Shown here piece after piece: positions 11,362 to 23,701 of a stretch of 64,000 nucleotides of DNA; position 1 is the first letter of the stretch, and every line of letters begins with the position of its first letter. A program made the position numbers and the translations under genes. Under the pieces are notes generated by a model. That model worked only from the letters and a program-made list of their open reading frames with translations. It was not told where the DNA came from and ran no database searches. The stretch lies in assembly GCF_030272615.1 (NCBI RefSeq), contig NC_081406.1:111819783-111883782 (forward strand), written 5' to 3'. Origin of the DNA: Cryptomeria japonica (Eukaryota > Streptophyta > Pinopsida > Cupressales > Cupressaceae).

Positions 11362-12790
11362 CCTAAAGACAAAAAAGTAATTGGAACTAAATGGGTATAT
11401 AGAATAAACTTAATGAAGATGGAGAATTAATCAAAAAACAAAGCAAGATTAGTTTGTAAAGGTTATTCACAGAAAGAAGGAATTGATTATAATGAAACCT
11501 TTGCACCGGTAGCCAGAATTGAGGCAATTAGACTATTTCTTGCATTTACAGCTCATAAGAACTATAAAGTTTATCAAATGGATGTAAAATATGCATTTTT
11601 TAATGGATATCTTGAGGAGGAAGTTTACATTGAACAGCCTGATGGATTTTATTTGATAGATAATAAGGATATGGTTTGCAAGTTAAGGAAAGCTTTATAT
11701 GGATTGAAGCAAGCTCCCAGAGCTTGGTATGCTAGATTGGGTAAATATCTTTTGAAGCTTGGTTACACAAAAGGTAATGCTAACAGCAATTTATATTACA
11801 AAGTTACCAATGATGATATTTTGGTTATTAAAGTCTTTGTAGATGATATTATTTTTGGAGGTGAAGATGGATTGTGTAAAGACTTTGCTAATCAAATGAA
11901 AAAATAATTTGAAATGTCAATGATTGGAGAGATAAAAAAAATTCTAGGTTTTCAGATTTCACAAACAAATAAGGGTATATTCATATGTCAAACAAAGTAC
12001 TTGAAGGAACTTTTGAAGAAATTTGGTATGGAAAATTCCAAACCGGTAAGTACTCCTATGACTACAACTGATAAATTGACATTGAAGGATGATTCAGCTC
12101 CTATTAATCTGACAAGGTACAAATCTATGATTGGAGGATTACTGTATTTCACACAAACAAGACCTAATATAATGAATGCAGTATGTATTGTATCTATATT
12201 TCAAAGCAATCCAAAAGAAAATCATGAATCAGCAGTTAAAAGGATTTTTTCGGTACCTACAAGGCACAACAAATTTTGTTTTATGGTATCCTAAAGATGA
12301 AATTTTTGATTTATGTGCATACACTGATGCAAATTGGGCTGGTGATATAGATGAAAAGAAGAGTACCACTGGTGGTGCATTCTTTCTTTGTAGAAGATTG
12401 ATTTCATGGATCAGCAAGAAGCGGACTTGTACATCATTATCAACAGCCGAATCAGAATATGTTGCAGCAGCAACTAATTGTACTCAGGTATTATGGATCA
12501 AGAAAATGCTGAAGGATATAAAGGTAAAGTGCAAAGAACTAATAATCATTTATTGTGATAATTCAATAGCAATTGATATATCAAAGAATTTGGTATTTCA
12601 CTCTAAGACAAAGCATGTTTCTATTAAGTATAATTTTCTAAAAGAGAATGTTGAAGCAAATAAAGTGAAATTGGTTTATGTGAATATTAAAGAGAAAATT
12701 GCAAATATCTTTACAAAGCCTTTACCTAAGGAAACATTTGAATATCTCAAAGAGCAGCTTGGGGTAATTTCCCCACTAGCAGAGACTTAG
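11362..12790 (+). pseudogene. Cop-A reverse transcriptase and RNase H (broken)
   Basis: The RT region begins PKDKKVIGTKWVY and carries [31 protein letters not shown] and the catalytic VFVDDIIF (about 11833-11856). RNase H follows with DANWAGD, AESEYVA and the C-terminal IFTKPLPKETFEYL. Frameshifts lie near 11400-11450 and 12250, and a TAA lies at 11905 between RT blocks. The stop at 12788-12790 is the natural end of pol. A short 3' leader with a G-rich tract follows, then the Cop-B insertion. Confidence 0.92.
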
Positions 12791-12881
12791 ACGTTGAAGA
12801 TTGGCATCAAACCAACAGGGACTAAATAGAAAAAATCTTTTTCCGGCTTTGATGGAGGAGAGCTACTTCTGAGGGGGAGTA

Positions 12882-13940
12882 TGATAGGTCCTACAAATAA
12901 CTGAGAGGGGGGGGTGAATCAGTTGTCAAATAAATTTAAACCAAAAACAGCTTAATCAACTTTCTTCTTTATACTGGTGAAACAGTCTTTTATACCGGTG
13001 GACAATTTTATCAAATAATTTGCAATACCGGTAAATATTAATGCATGAAACAAAAAGACAAAGTCATCCACAACACATAACACCAATATTTGTATGTGGA
13101 AACCCTGTAAGGGGAAAAACCATGGTGGGAAACCTTACCCACAATCAGATGATACTACTGTAGATAGTAAGTGTATACAAATGGGGTATGCACATGCAGA
13201 AAGGCCAAGCACCTAGAGCTCACTACTCAAACACAAAATAAGGGTCACACTAACTACAATTGGATGGTTAAATCCAATAAGGATGTACTGCTCAAAATAG
13301 CATCTTCATATGCTAGATTCAGTATCAGGGTAGTTCTGATATGCTTTCACAAAACCTTCCTTCACCTTCAAATGATGTCTGCATGTATAGCTCTATTTAT
13401 TCTCGCATATACCTTCACACAAATCTTCTTCGCATTCCCTTTCCGATCTTACAAATAAGATCTTATATTTATATCATAACCTAAGACCAATTTTAGTAGG
13501 TCGGCTCTACAAGATATTACAATAAAATCATTTTACAAATAAATTAATGCCCCATGCAATAACCGATTCAACATTTCAACTTAATGCATTTACAACAACA
13601 ATAAACTTCATCTCCATAGCGTGCCATGCTGATTTAGAAAAGATAAACCTATCACTATATAACCTGGACCTATTTGCCGGTAACAACAAATATGCAAATA
13701 TGAATATACCAATAAGCAAAACTCCAAGACAAGGTGTCCACATGATGTCTTCGACATAACCAAGTGTTTTCCATGCCCGTCCAAGTGTCGGTGTTCATTA
13801 TATCTTGTCGGTGTACCAGATACCGATGACTGTGCATAAGTCGCTTGCCGGTGAATGTTGTTGATTCTCCAAAGTGCCAAAGTTGATAAGTGTTTAGTAG
13901 GTGTTGACATCAATGACAAAACCATACCAAAATACCAACA
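12882..13940 (-). repeat. Cop-B 3' LTR (1,059 bp)
   Basis: In plus view it runs TGATAGGTCC ... AATACCAACA, the reverse complement of the Cop-A LTR type. Its partner is 26198-27253. The two copies differ at many positions by eye, including a T-to-A change at the third base, so the insertion is old. The conserved near-palindrome is at 13904-13919. Confidence 0.92.
13463..13474 (-). promoter_or_regulatory. Possible TATA box in the Cop-B 3' LTR
   Basis: The minus strand reads ATATAAATATAA at the position expected for the U3 promoter. The other LTR of Cop-B has the same run at 26778-26789. Confidence 0.45.
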
Positions 13941-14264
13941 ATCTCTCCCTTTGGAATTGATGGCAACGCAAGATGGAAAAACCATCAAAGTGCCAAAACA
14001 GAAATGCCAAATACCAAAAGCCAATAATATCCCAAAGTAATCAATCTCTCCCTCTGAGAGTAACATGTGTTTCCTTATGTTTTTCCATACCAATCTCTCC
14101 CCCTTTGACATCAAATGCCAAATTTATTACCAAGCCAAGTTCATATACAAAATACCAATCAATTTAGCATACCAACTACTTCCCCTAAGAAGTAGCTTCC
14201 TCATCAAAGCCGAAGTAAAAGATTTCTCTATTAATTCTATTAGTTGATGACAAACATCAACTTC
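13941..14264 (-). other. Cop-B 3' untranslated leader with three polypurine tracts
   Basis: On the minus strand a tract CCAAAGGGAGAGAT abuts the 3' LTR start and would prime plus-strand DNA. Two more purine tracts of the same type lie about 100 and 150 bp upstream in the transcript (around 14041 and 14091). No coding sequence is present. Confidence 0.7.
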
Positions 14265-15040
14265 CTAAGTCTCTACCGGTGGGGGTATGACCCCAAGTTG
14301 ATCTCTGAAATATTCAAAAGTCTCCTTAGGCAGAGGTTTAGTGAAGATATTTGCAATCTGCTCTTTAGTATTCACATAAACCAGTTTTATTTCCTTTGCT
14401 TCAACATTTTCCCTTAGAAAATTCAGTTTGATTGAAACATGTTTGGTTTTAGAATGTAGTACCAGATTCTTAGATATATCAATTGTTGCAGTGTTATCAC
14501 AATAGATAGTTATAGGTTCCTTGCATTTTACCTTTATGTCCTTCAACATTTGTTTAAGCCATAGTACTTGTGTACAGTTAGTTGATGCTGCAACATATTC
14601 TGATTCTATTGTTGATAAAGATGTACAACTTTGTTTCTTACTCAACCAAGAAACTAGTCTGCTTCCAAGAAAGAATGCTCCATCGATGGTGCTTTTTCTA
14701 TCATCCACATCTCCTACCCAATTTGCATCTGTGTATGCACATAATTCAAATTTTTCATCTCTAAGATACCATAATCCAAGATTTATAGTGCCTTGTAAGT
14801 ACCAGAAAATCCTTTTTACTGTTGATTCATGATTTTCTCTGGGATTACTCTGAAATCTTGAAACAATACATAATACATTCATGATATCAGGCCTGGTTTG
14901 TGTCAAATACAGTAAACCTCCTATCATAGATTTGTACCTAGCTAGATTAACAGGTGTAGATTCATCCCTTAGTGATAGTTTGTCATTTGTAGTCATAGGT
15001 GTGCTTACTAGTTTAGAGTTCTCCATCCCAAATTTCTTTA
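14265..15040 (-). pseudogene. Cop-B RNase H and end of RT
   Basis: The minus strand encodes MENSKLVSTPMTT, SMIGGLLYLTQTRPDI, the RNase H motif DANWVGDVDDRKST, ESEYVAASTNCTQ and IYCDNTATIDISKN, ending IFTKPLPKETFEYF with a stop at 14265. This 253-codon segment is open. Its RT side was cut by Cop-C between KELL and KKFG; the matching piece resumes at 22761. Confidence 0.93.
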
Positions 15041-15045
15041 GTAAC

Positions 15046-16544
15046 TGTTAAGTTCTGATACTAAATGTAAAGAACTGATGCCAATAGATAACAAGATGAG
15101 AGGGGGGGGTGAATCATACAAACTTAATCTCCCATAAAATCAACAGATTCAACCTTGGTAACCTATGCTTCAACAATATAACCAAAAACTGCTAAACATG
15201 CAAACTCATAAACACATAATCATCGTAACACATATAACACCAGATTTAACGTGGAAACCCAAATAGGGAAAAACCACTGTGGGATTTTGGACCCACTAAG
15301 AAATATACTCTTCTAGAGTATGCTCAGTTAAAATAAAATCATGTTAAAGATTACAAACACATTGCTAGATGTGACCCGGTTAAGGGATTTCCCCCAGATC
15401 TGTTAGGATCTTCACTTTGTTAGAAGTGACCTTGTCAAAGGATTTCAAACACTCATTTAGAATGTCACCTTGCTAGAGGATTTACAAATAAGACTGTTAA
15501 GTCCACTTGGTTAAGAGATTTTCTGTCACTTACAAAATAAACAACAGTAATAAATATATCTGCAACATCACATCTAAAATGCTAAAGCAGATTCTTATGT
15601 GCTCAAAACAATCTTGTCATAGGACTTATCTTGTCCCTTTGCTGGTCTCTCTACTCTGTTATTCAAATAGGTCTTCAATCTTCTATGTTTGGTAATCACT
15701 ATGTAGCATCCCTGTGCTTACACTTGCCCACATACATTGTTCATCAATAATTTCTTATTTATAAACAATTTTCTAACTGTTGAATCTCCTTGATCACATT
15801 TCCCATGATCAATCTTAGCCATCAGATCTTCAATCTTGACTAGGTTCAATGCATCTTTCGATCTTAAAATGTTTTACCTTACCTTGGGACTTGTATTCCT
15901 TTCTTGGAACTTGCACAAGGTTACTATGGTTCAATTTGCATTGTAGATCTTCCTGTTGATCTTCCATTGCCGTAGATCCTTAACAAACTTCATGCTCAAC
16001 ATACCAATCATTTATACATCTCCAGCTAATCATTGTCCTTCATTAAATAATGCTTTTATCCATCCAATGCGATCTATCATAACTCGGTTGCCACTCGGTA
16101 AATACTAAACTTTACTCGGTAGACATTTCGCCTTCATTAACCGATATCGATAACCTTAGGGTTTACCGACTAGGTTCTTTGCTCGGTGACATAGTATAGT
16201 ATGAACCTTACATTCAACAATATATGTAGGATATCAAAACAATCTAAACATCATGATCTCATCATTGTCTAACTCGGTAATAGTTGCCCATTGAATAACT
16301 TATTTATCCCCTTTCTTATCACATTCTTTCTGTGTCTTTTACTGACCACTTAATACTCATCAAATCAATCTTCTTAAGATATGGCAACATCATACTGAAT
16401 CAGAAAATCAATTTCTTGACATCAATGACAAAATAATGTTATAAAGATAGTTATCATCCTTTTTCAATTATATCAAATAATCTTCAACAACCTTCTCAAT
16501 ATCCTTAATGAATATCAACAATCTTTCTATTGAAAATGCCAACA
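15046..16544 (-). repeat. Cop-C 3' LTR (1,499 bp)
   Basis: It runs TGTTAAGTTC to GAAAATGCCAACA in plus view. It pairs with 21234-22755. By eye about ten differences occur in the first 160 aligned bases, mostly C/T and G/A. The conserved near-palindrome is at 16416-16431 and the cgtggaaacccaaatagggaa block at about 15251-15280. Confidence 0.94.
15766..15773 (-). promoter_or_regulatory. Possible TATA box in the Cop-C LTR
   Basis: The minus strand reads TTTATAAATAAG across this position. The same run is present in the other LTR near 21945. Confidence 0.45.
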
Positions 16545-16982
16545 ATCTCCCCCTTTGGCATTGATGGTAAAACCAACTTTTAAATGGTAATACCAACAAG
16601 ATATTCAAATTGATTTGGATTTAGATTGCCGTTAGACTTCTCCTATTATCTTTGAGCTGTTAAAATCTTCTGAAGTCTTCTCCCTTTTGTAATCTTCTCC
16701 CACTGTCATTAGTCTTCTGTTATCTTCTTCATTTAGGATTTTACCATTTAGTCTTCTCCCCCTTTGACAACAATGCCAAAAAGTAAAAGAACTAAATCAA
16801 GATTTCTTCCTCTGTGAAGTGATTTTCCTTGCTGTGTATCATCTCCATCTCGGTCAGAGCAACTTGTCTCTATTTACTATTTCCTACACACCTTTAGAAA
16901 ACCTTCTAAAGTGCGTAAATCAGCATCAATCCACATAGAATATTTTGTAGATTCATCGAATTGATGGTTTCACCAAACTTTG
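16545..16982 (-). other. Cop-C 3' untranslated leader with polypurine tracts
   Basis: The minus-strand tract CCAAAGGGGGAGAT (16545-16558) abuts the 3' LTR and follows a CATCAATG box. A second tract of the same form lies near 16752-16768, and weaker ones lie near 16676-16700. Confidence 0.7.
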
Positions 16983-18572
16983 TCAGTGAGTAGAACATAG
17001 GGGTAGGACCCCTAACTTGCTTCTGAGATACTCAAAAGTATCCCTTGGCAGTGGCTTTGTGAAAATCTCTGCTAATTGCTCCTTTGAACTGATATATTCC
17101 AGAACAACTTTCTTCTCTTGAATTTCTTCTCTGAGATAATGATACTTTATAGATATATGTTTTGTCTTAGAGTGCATTACCAGATTCTTTGAAATGTTAA
17201 TGGCACTAGTATTATCACAGAATATAGTTACTGGCTCGGTAACTTTCTCATTTATACCTTCCAACAATTGTTTGATCCATGCTATATTCGTACAATTCAA
17301 TGCTACAGCAACATATTCAGCTTCTGTTGTTGACTGTGAGATACATCCTTGTTTCTTACTAAGCCAACTCACTAGTCTTTCTCCTAAAAAGAAAGTTCCA
17401 CCACTTGTGCTTTGCTTGTCATCTATGTTGCTTGCCCAATCAGCATCAGTATAAACTTTTAAATCAAAATCATTTCTCTTTTCATATACTAGGCCATAAT
17501 CTTCAGTGCCTCTCAGGTATCTAAAAATTCTCTTGATTGTTGTCATATGGGTTTTCTTGGAATCTACAGAAAATCTTGCAACAATACCTACTACATGTGC
17601 TATATCTGGTCTACTATGCACAACATATTGCAACTTCCCAATCATAGATCGATAAAGTGTCTCATCAACAGATGCAGATTCATCATTCTTTGATAGTTTA
17701 TAGTTAGTAGTCATAGGAGTACTTACTGGTTTAGAATCCTCCATTCTAAATTTCTTCAAGATTTCCTTTATGTACTTGGATTGAGTAATGAAAATCTCAT
17801 CTTTCATTTGTAGTATCTATAAACCTATAAAATACTTTATCTCACCGATTAATGACATCTCAAATTCTTTCCACATTTCATTTCCAAAGTTCTTGCATAA
17901 GGAGTCATTACCACAAAAAATAATATCATCAACAAATATGGCTGAGATCAGTATACCATTGTTCTCATCATTCTTCATGCACATATTGTTGTTTTCACTT
18001 GTCCTTATAAAACCAATCTTGATCAAGTAAGAGTGCAGTCTCTCATACCATGCTCTAGGTGCTTGTTTCAGACCATATAAAGCTTTGTTTAGTTTACATA
18101 TCTGATCTTTACTCTTGTCTTCAACAAATCCTTCAGGTTGTTCAATGTAAACTTCTTCTTCTAGTATACCATTCAAAAATGCAGATTTAACATCCATTTG
18201 ATATACCTTGAAATTTTTGAAAGCAGCATATGCCAACAATGTTCTTACTCCCTCAAGTCTAGCCATAGGTGCAAAGGTCTCACCATAATCTATTCCTTCT
18301 TCTTGAGAATAGCCTTTGCAAACTAGTCTTGCTTTGTTCCGAATGACTTCACCTTTTTCATTTAGCTTGTTTCTGAAAATCCACTTTGTACCGATTACAT
18401 TTTTGTCCTTTGGTCTTGGGATCAGTGTCCATGTGTCATTCTTCTTGATTTGATCAATCTCTTCTATCATAGAATTTACCCAATCTTCACTGTTAAATGC
18501 CTCTTTTGCTATTCTCAATTCAAATTCAAATATCAGACATGTGTTCTGTCTCAGTTTGTTCCTTGTCATCAC
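16983..18572 (-). pseudogene. Cop-C reverse transcriptase and RNase H
   Basis: Two long open segments (17817-18572 and 16983-17807) are separated by one in-frame stop at 17817. RT shows [48 protein letters not shown] and the catalytic IFVDDIIF. RNase H shows YTDADWASNIDDK, TEAEYVAVA, DNTSAINISKN and IFTKPLPRDTFEYL. All active-site aspartates I can place are kept. Product and role follow from the copia family: RT and RNase H make cDNA in the virus-like particle. Confidence 0.94.
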
Positions 18573-18596
18573 TGGATCATCCTTATCTCCTATAAT

Positions 18597-19655
18597 CTAA
18601 CTTGATGCATGATGTCTTTTGACATATTTGGCTAATATAGGCTCGGTAGGCTCTGTATGATCTTCTTCATTACTCGGTAACTGAACATTCTCTTCATTTT
18701 CTTTAGTAGCTTTCTCTGTAGGACTTCTCGGTTGAACATAAACAAATTCTTCATAATCTTCTAGTTCTTTGGAATTTCCTTCATCATTTCTTTCTGCAAA
18801 TTCATCAATCTTCACATTTGCACTTTCCACTATTTTGTTAGATGATTTGATCAGACATTTAAATGCTTTCCTTCTAGAATAATAACCAAGAAATGTTCCT
18901 TCTTCACTTTTCTGATCAAACTTTCCATTTTTGTCATCTTTGTGAACATAGCATCTACTTCCAAAGATTTTAAAATAACTTACATTAGGTCTCTTGTCAT
19001 ACCAGATCTCATATGGTGTCTTCATAGTTCCTTTCTTCAGTTGAACTCGGTTCAGGGTGTAAATTGCAATGCTGATTGCTTCTCTCCAAAATGTTTGAGG
19101 TACCCTCTTTTATATCATCAGAGTTCTTGTACAATCTACAATTGATCTATTTCTTCTCTCGGCTATCCCATTTTGCTGAGGTGTTCTCGGAGCAGATACT
19201 TGTCTTTCTATAACATGATCATTACAGAATAAGTTAAATTCATCAGAAGTGAATTCTCCTCCTCTATCAGATCTAAGACATTTCAGTTGTCTTCCTGTTT
19301 CATTTTCAACTCTTGCCTTGTACCATTTAAACATTTGAAAAGCTTCTGATTTTTCTTTTAAAAACATAATTGACATCATCCTTGAGTAATCATCCACAAA
19401 TAATATGAAATACTTATCACCATAATAACTTTGAACTTTCATAAGACCACAAAGATCAGTATGTACTAGATCTAAAATTCCTTTATAAATGTAGGACTTA
19501 CTTGTAAAGCTTGATCTTGTCATCTTACCCATCTGGCATCCTCGGCATATATCATTCTCAATTTTTTCTAGACTCGGTAGACCTCTTACTCGGTGCTTCT
19601 TGCTTATTTTGATCAGATTATCAAAATTTACATGACAAAACCTTTTATGCCATAA
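18597..19655 (-). pseudogene. Cop-C integrase
   Basis: The HHCC zinc-binding part (WHKRFCHVN ... CRGCQMGK) lies at about 19535-19650 and the core at 19110-19532, with LVHTDLCG, LRSDRGGEF and QNGIAERRN supplying D, D and E. The C-terminal domain follows at 18597-19025 (TPYEIWYDKRP, GTFLGY, VESANVKID). Stops occur at the start of the HHCC part, after RTLMI (about 19110) and at 18597, so the frame is broken although the motifs are preserved. Confidence 0.92.
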
Positions 19656-21168
19656 CTAGGTATCATCTATCTTAACATAAAGACACTTGTTCCAAGTTGA
19701 GTCAAGATGAAATGTATTACCTTTTTTTTGTGTCCCAGTAGCAGCTAACTTTCCATGCTTGTCATGAACTTTGACAATTCCTTTCTGAAATTCTATTCGG
19801 TATCCTGTATTGTTTAGTTGTTCTACACTCAACAAATTGTATTTCAATCCTTCAACCCAGTATACATCATCACATTTAGCATTGTCAAGAAGTGTTATAG
19901 ATCCTTTACCTTTCACCGAACATGGTGCATCATTACCAAATCTTACATAGCCTCCATCATAGTCTTCTAATTTAACAAACCTGTGTTTATCACCTGTCAT
20001 GTGATGTGAGCATCCATTATATATGATCCAAGAATCATTATTATTTATGTGAGATATTGGGGCTTTTTCTTGATACCTTTCTTCATCTGATCTATCTTTA
20101 ATAGCCACATAAACAACTTCCTCAGTATCAGTTTCATCAGATTTATCATCATTGGATTCCTCATCAGCTACTAGGCATGTCTTTCTGTCTCTCCTTCTTA
20201 AGTCTCGATGTCCTCTGTATTGGTTGTCTTTCTGTCTATTATCTCAGTATTCTCTCTTTTCACTAAATTCTTTGTCAGGGCAGTTGAAGCCATATGTCCT
20301 ATTTTATCACAATTGAAACATTTTAAAGGTAGCTTTCCTTTATACTTACCTTTTCCTCTCGGCAACCTTCTAGCTAATAATGCTTCAAACTCTTCTTGCT
20401 TCTTGATTTCCTCATACAATTTGTGCACTTCTTCCATGTTCTTGCAAAATCTTTCACTTGCTCCACTGTGATTCCCTTCAAAGTACTTTCTCATTCTATC
20501 ATTGTAATCATCAGATTCACCAATATGAAAAGAACTGAATGCAGATTCTACTTTATTTATCGAAGACCCACTGTTATCAAAATTACTTAACTGAAATGCA
20601 TGTAGCTTACCAATAGTAGCATCCAAAGAAACTGGCATGTTAGGTACAGACCTCAATTCATTGATTGCAGAGACTCAAATGGCATAAGCAAGTAGAAGGG
20701 CTCTCAACAACTTACTTGTTATATCCTTTTCTTCAATAGTTCCTCCTACTCCTTTAATTTGATTGACAGTCTCCTTTAACCTTGTACTATATTGGGTTAT
20801 GTTCTCACCTTCATTCATTCTCATGGATTCAAGTTGTCCTCTTAGACTATCTACTTTTTCTCTTTGGACATGTTCATCACCGCCATACATAGATATGAAC
20901 TTAGTCCACATTGCTTTTGCATCATTCCAGCCTTCTAGATCATTAAACTATGAGTCGGTCAATGCTGATGTTATTTTAATCATAGCTTGAATATGTTCTT
21001 GCTTTGCCTTTATCTCTTCCAAGGTCATTGGGTTGGTGCTTGGTGGTATGTAATCATTCTCAAATAATATGTTGCATATTCTCCAATTCCTGATAAATAC
21101 AGCTTCATCCTTTTCTGTCATGTGGAGAAACTTGACTTGTTCAGCTTTGGTGCATCCCTTTTAAACAT
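19656..21168 (-). pseudogene. Cop-C Gag, zinc knuckle and protease
   Basis: The likely start is the ATG at 21168, about 50 bp downstream of the primer site, giving MFKRDAPKLNKSSF. A TGG-to-TGA type stop and a frameshift follow. Gag motifs include MWTKFISMYGGDEHVQ and a zinc knuckle CFNCDKIGHMAS at about 20280-20325 whose last cysteine is lost (ASTA). Protease starts WIIYNGCSHHMTGDK (about 19990-20035); the catalytic D-S-G reads Y-N-G, so it is probably inactive. A TGA at about 20673 and a frameshift near 20200 further break the frame. Confidence 0.88.
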
Positions 21169-21218
21169 CTTCGGATCTTTGCCTCAAGTACCTTTAAACT
21201 TTTTCTTTCAGAGTCCAA

Positions 21219-21233
21219 AGCTCTGATACTAAT
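21219..21233 (-). other. Primer binding site of Cop-C
   Basis: The minus strand reads AGTATCAGAGCTT directly after the 5' LTR, one base different from the initiator-Met-tRNA type TGGTATCAGAGC. Confidence 0.85.
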
Positions 21234-22755
21234 TGTTAAGTTTTGATACTAAATGTAAAGAACTAATGCCAATAGCTAACAAGATGAGAGGGGGGGCGTG
21301 AATCATACAAACTTAATCTCCCATAAAATCAATAGATTCAACCTCAGTAACCTATGCTTCAGCAATATAACCAAAAATTGTTAAACATGCAAACTCATAA
21401 ACACAAAATCATCATAACACATATGACACCAGATTTAACGTGGAAACCCAAATAGGGAAAAACCACTATGGGATTTTGGACCCACTAAAAAATATACTCT
21501 TCTAGAGTATGCTCGATTAAAAGCAAATCCTGTTAAAGATTACAAACACATTGCTAGATGTGATCCGGTTAAGGGATTTCCCTCAAATCTGTTAGGATCT
21601 TCACTTTGTTAGAAGTGACTTGTTAAAGGATTTCAAACACTCATTTAGAATGTCACCTTGCTAGAGGATTTACAAATAAGACTGTTAAGTCCACTCAGTT
21701 AAGAGATTTTCTGTCACTTACAAAATAAACAATAGTAATAAATACATCTGCAACTTCACATCTAAAATGCTAAAGCAGATTCTTATTTTCTCAAAATAAT
21801 CTTGTCATAGGACTTATCTTGTCCCTCTGTTGGGCTCTCTACTCTATTATTCAAACAAGTCTTCAAGCTTCTGTGCTCGGTAATCACTATGTAGCATCCC
21901 TGTGCTTACACTTGCCCGCATACATTGTTCATCAACAATTTCTTATTTATAAACAATTTGCTAACCGTTGAATCTTCTTGATCACATTTCTCATGATCAA
22001 TCTTAGCCATCAAATCTTCAATCTTGACTAGGTTCAATGCATCTTTCGATCTGAAAATGTTTTACCTTACCTTGGGACTTGTATTCCTTTCTTGGAACTT
22101 GCACAAGGTTAATGTGGTTCAATCTACATTGTAGATCTTCCTGTCGATCTTCCATTGTTGTAGATCCTTAACAAACTTCATGCTCGGCATACCAATCATG
22201 TATACATCTCTAGCTAATCATTGTCCTTCATTAAATAATACTTTTATCCATCCAATGCGATCTGTCATAACTCGGTTGCGACTCAGTAAATACTAAACTG
22301 TACTCAATAGACATTCTGCCTTCATTAACTGATATCGAAAACCTTAGGGTTTACTGACTAGGTTCCTTAGGGTTTACCGACTAGGTTCTTTGCTCAGTGA
22401 CATAGTATAGTATTAACCTTACATTCAACAACATATGTAGGATATCAAAACAATCTAAACATCATGACCTCATCATTGTCTAACTCGGTAATACTTGCCC
22501 ATTGAATAACTTATTTCTCCCCTTTCTTATCACATTCTTTCTGTGTCTTTTACCGACCACTTAATACTCATCAAATCAATCTTCTTAAGATATGGCAACA
22601 TCATACTAAATCAGAAAATCAATTTCTTGACATCAATGACAAAATAATGTTATAAAGATAGTTATCATCCTTTTTCAGTTATATCAAATAATCTTCAACA
22701 ACCTTCTCAATATCGTTAATGAATATCAACAATCTTTCTATTGAAAATGCAAACA
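21234..22755 (-). repeat. Cop-C 5' LTR (1,522 bp)
   Basis: It runs TGTTAAGTTT to AATGCAAACA in plus view. It is 23 bp longer than its partner, exactly the size of the tandem duplication at 22342-22387. The conserved near-palindrome is at 22627-22642. Confidence 0.94.
22342..22387. repeat. 23-bp tandem duplication private to one Cop-C LTR
   Basis: Two adjacent copies of a unit starting ccttagggtttac (22342-22364 and 22365-22387) differ at one base. The 3' LTR has a single copy, so the duplication arose after insertion. Confidence 0.85.
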
Positions 22756-22760
22756 GTAAC

Positions 22761-23659
22761 TCCTTTAAGTACTTGGATTGACTCAAGAATATACCTTTAT
22801 CAGTCTGTGAAATCTGCAATCCTAAAAAGAATTATATTTCTCCAATCATAGACATTTCAAATTCTTCCTGCATTTCAATAGAAAATTCTTTACATAATCC
22901 ATCTTCTCCTCCAAAGATTATATCATCAACAAAAACTTCTATAACCAATATGTCATCATTAGTCACTTTATAATATAAGTTGTTGTCAGCATTACCTTTA
23001 GAAAAACCAATCTTCAAAAGATACTTATCCAATCTTGCATACCAAGCTCTTGGAGCTTGCTTCAATCCATACAAAGCTTTCCTTAACCTGCAAACCATAT
23101 CTTTGTTATCTGTCAAAGAAAATCCATCAGGTTGTTCAATGTAAACTTCTTCTTCAAGATCTCCATTCAAAAATGCACATTTAATATCCATTTGATATAC
23201 TTTGTAGTTCTTGTGTGCTGCAAAAGCCAAAAATAATCTGACTTGCTCAATTTTGGCTACCGGTGCAAAGGTCTCATTGTAATCAATTCCTTCTTTCTGA
23301 GAATATCCCTTACACACTAGTCTTGCTTTATTTTTGATAACCTTACCATCTTCATTAAGTTTGTTTCTGAATACCCACTTTGTTCCAATCACATTTTTGT
23401 CTTTAGGCTAGGGAACTAATGTCCATGTGTTATTTTTCTCAATTTGTTCTAGTTCCTCTTCCATAGCTTTAATCCAATATTTATCTTCACATGCCTCATT
23501 AACTGATGATGGTTCAATTTGAGAAATAAGACATGCCTCTTCATTTTCCAATCTTCCTCTTGTCGTAAGTCTTTTATACTTGTTTCCAATTATCTGATCT
23601 TCAAAATGATTTAGTCTTACATATCGGGGTGTCTTTGTTTGTTGTTGTTCCTCAGTCAA
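22761..23659 (-). pseudogene. Cop-B reverse transcriptase, N-terminal part
   Basis: Segment 22832-23392 encodes [49 protein letters not shown] and [13 protein letters not shown]. It stops at a TAA after MSMIGEI and then reads on to LSQSKYLKELL, where Cop-C is inserted. The upstream linker 23408-23659 ends with the TAG shared with Cop-A (WTLVP*PKDK). Confidence 0.92.
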
Positions 23660-23701
23660 TGTGGAATTTTCAGATGATACCGGTGTAACTGGATCTTCAT
23701 T

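Larger units (their letters stand above)
15046..22755 (-). mobile_element. Cop-C: 7,710-bp copia element nested in the RT region of Cop-B
   Basis: The ends are TGTTAAGTTC and ATGCAAACA, and perfect 5-bp duplications GTAAC flank it (15041-15045 and 22756-22760). Removing it rejoins the Cop-B RT frame. It has paired LTRs, a primer site, a complete order of Gag, protease, integrase, RT and RNase H on the minus strand, and polypurine tracts. Its LTR sequence and Gag start differ from Cop-A/B, so it is another family. The pol has several stops but fewer than its host. Confidence 0.95.

Noticed and set aside
14521-14832. Plus-strand open frames over the Cop-B RNase H region
   Set aside because: They are antisense shadows of the RNase H frame; the same holds for plus-strand frames at 17194, 20208, 47750, 48299, 54410 and 60376.
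16983-21168. Cop-C as an intact, active retrotransposon
   Set aside because: Motifs are well preserved, but several stops, a Gag frameshift, a damaged zinc knuckle and an altered protease site rule out autonomy.
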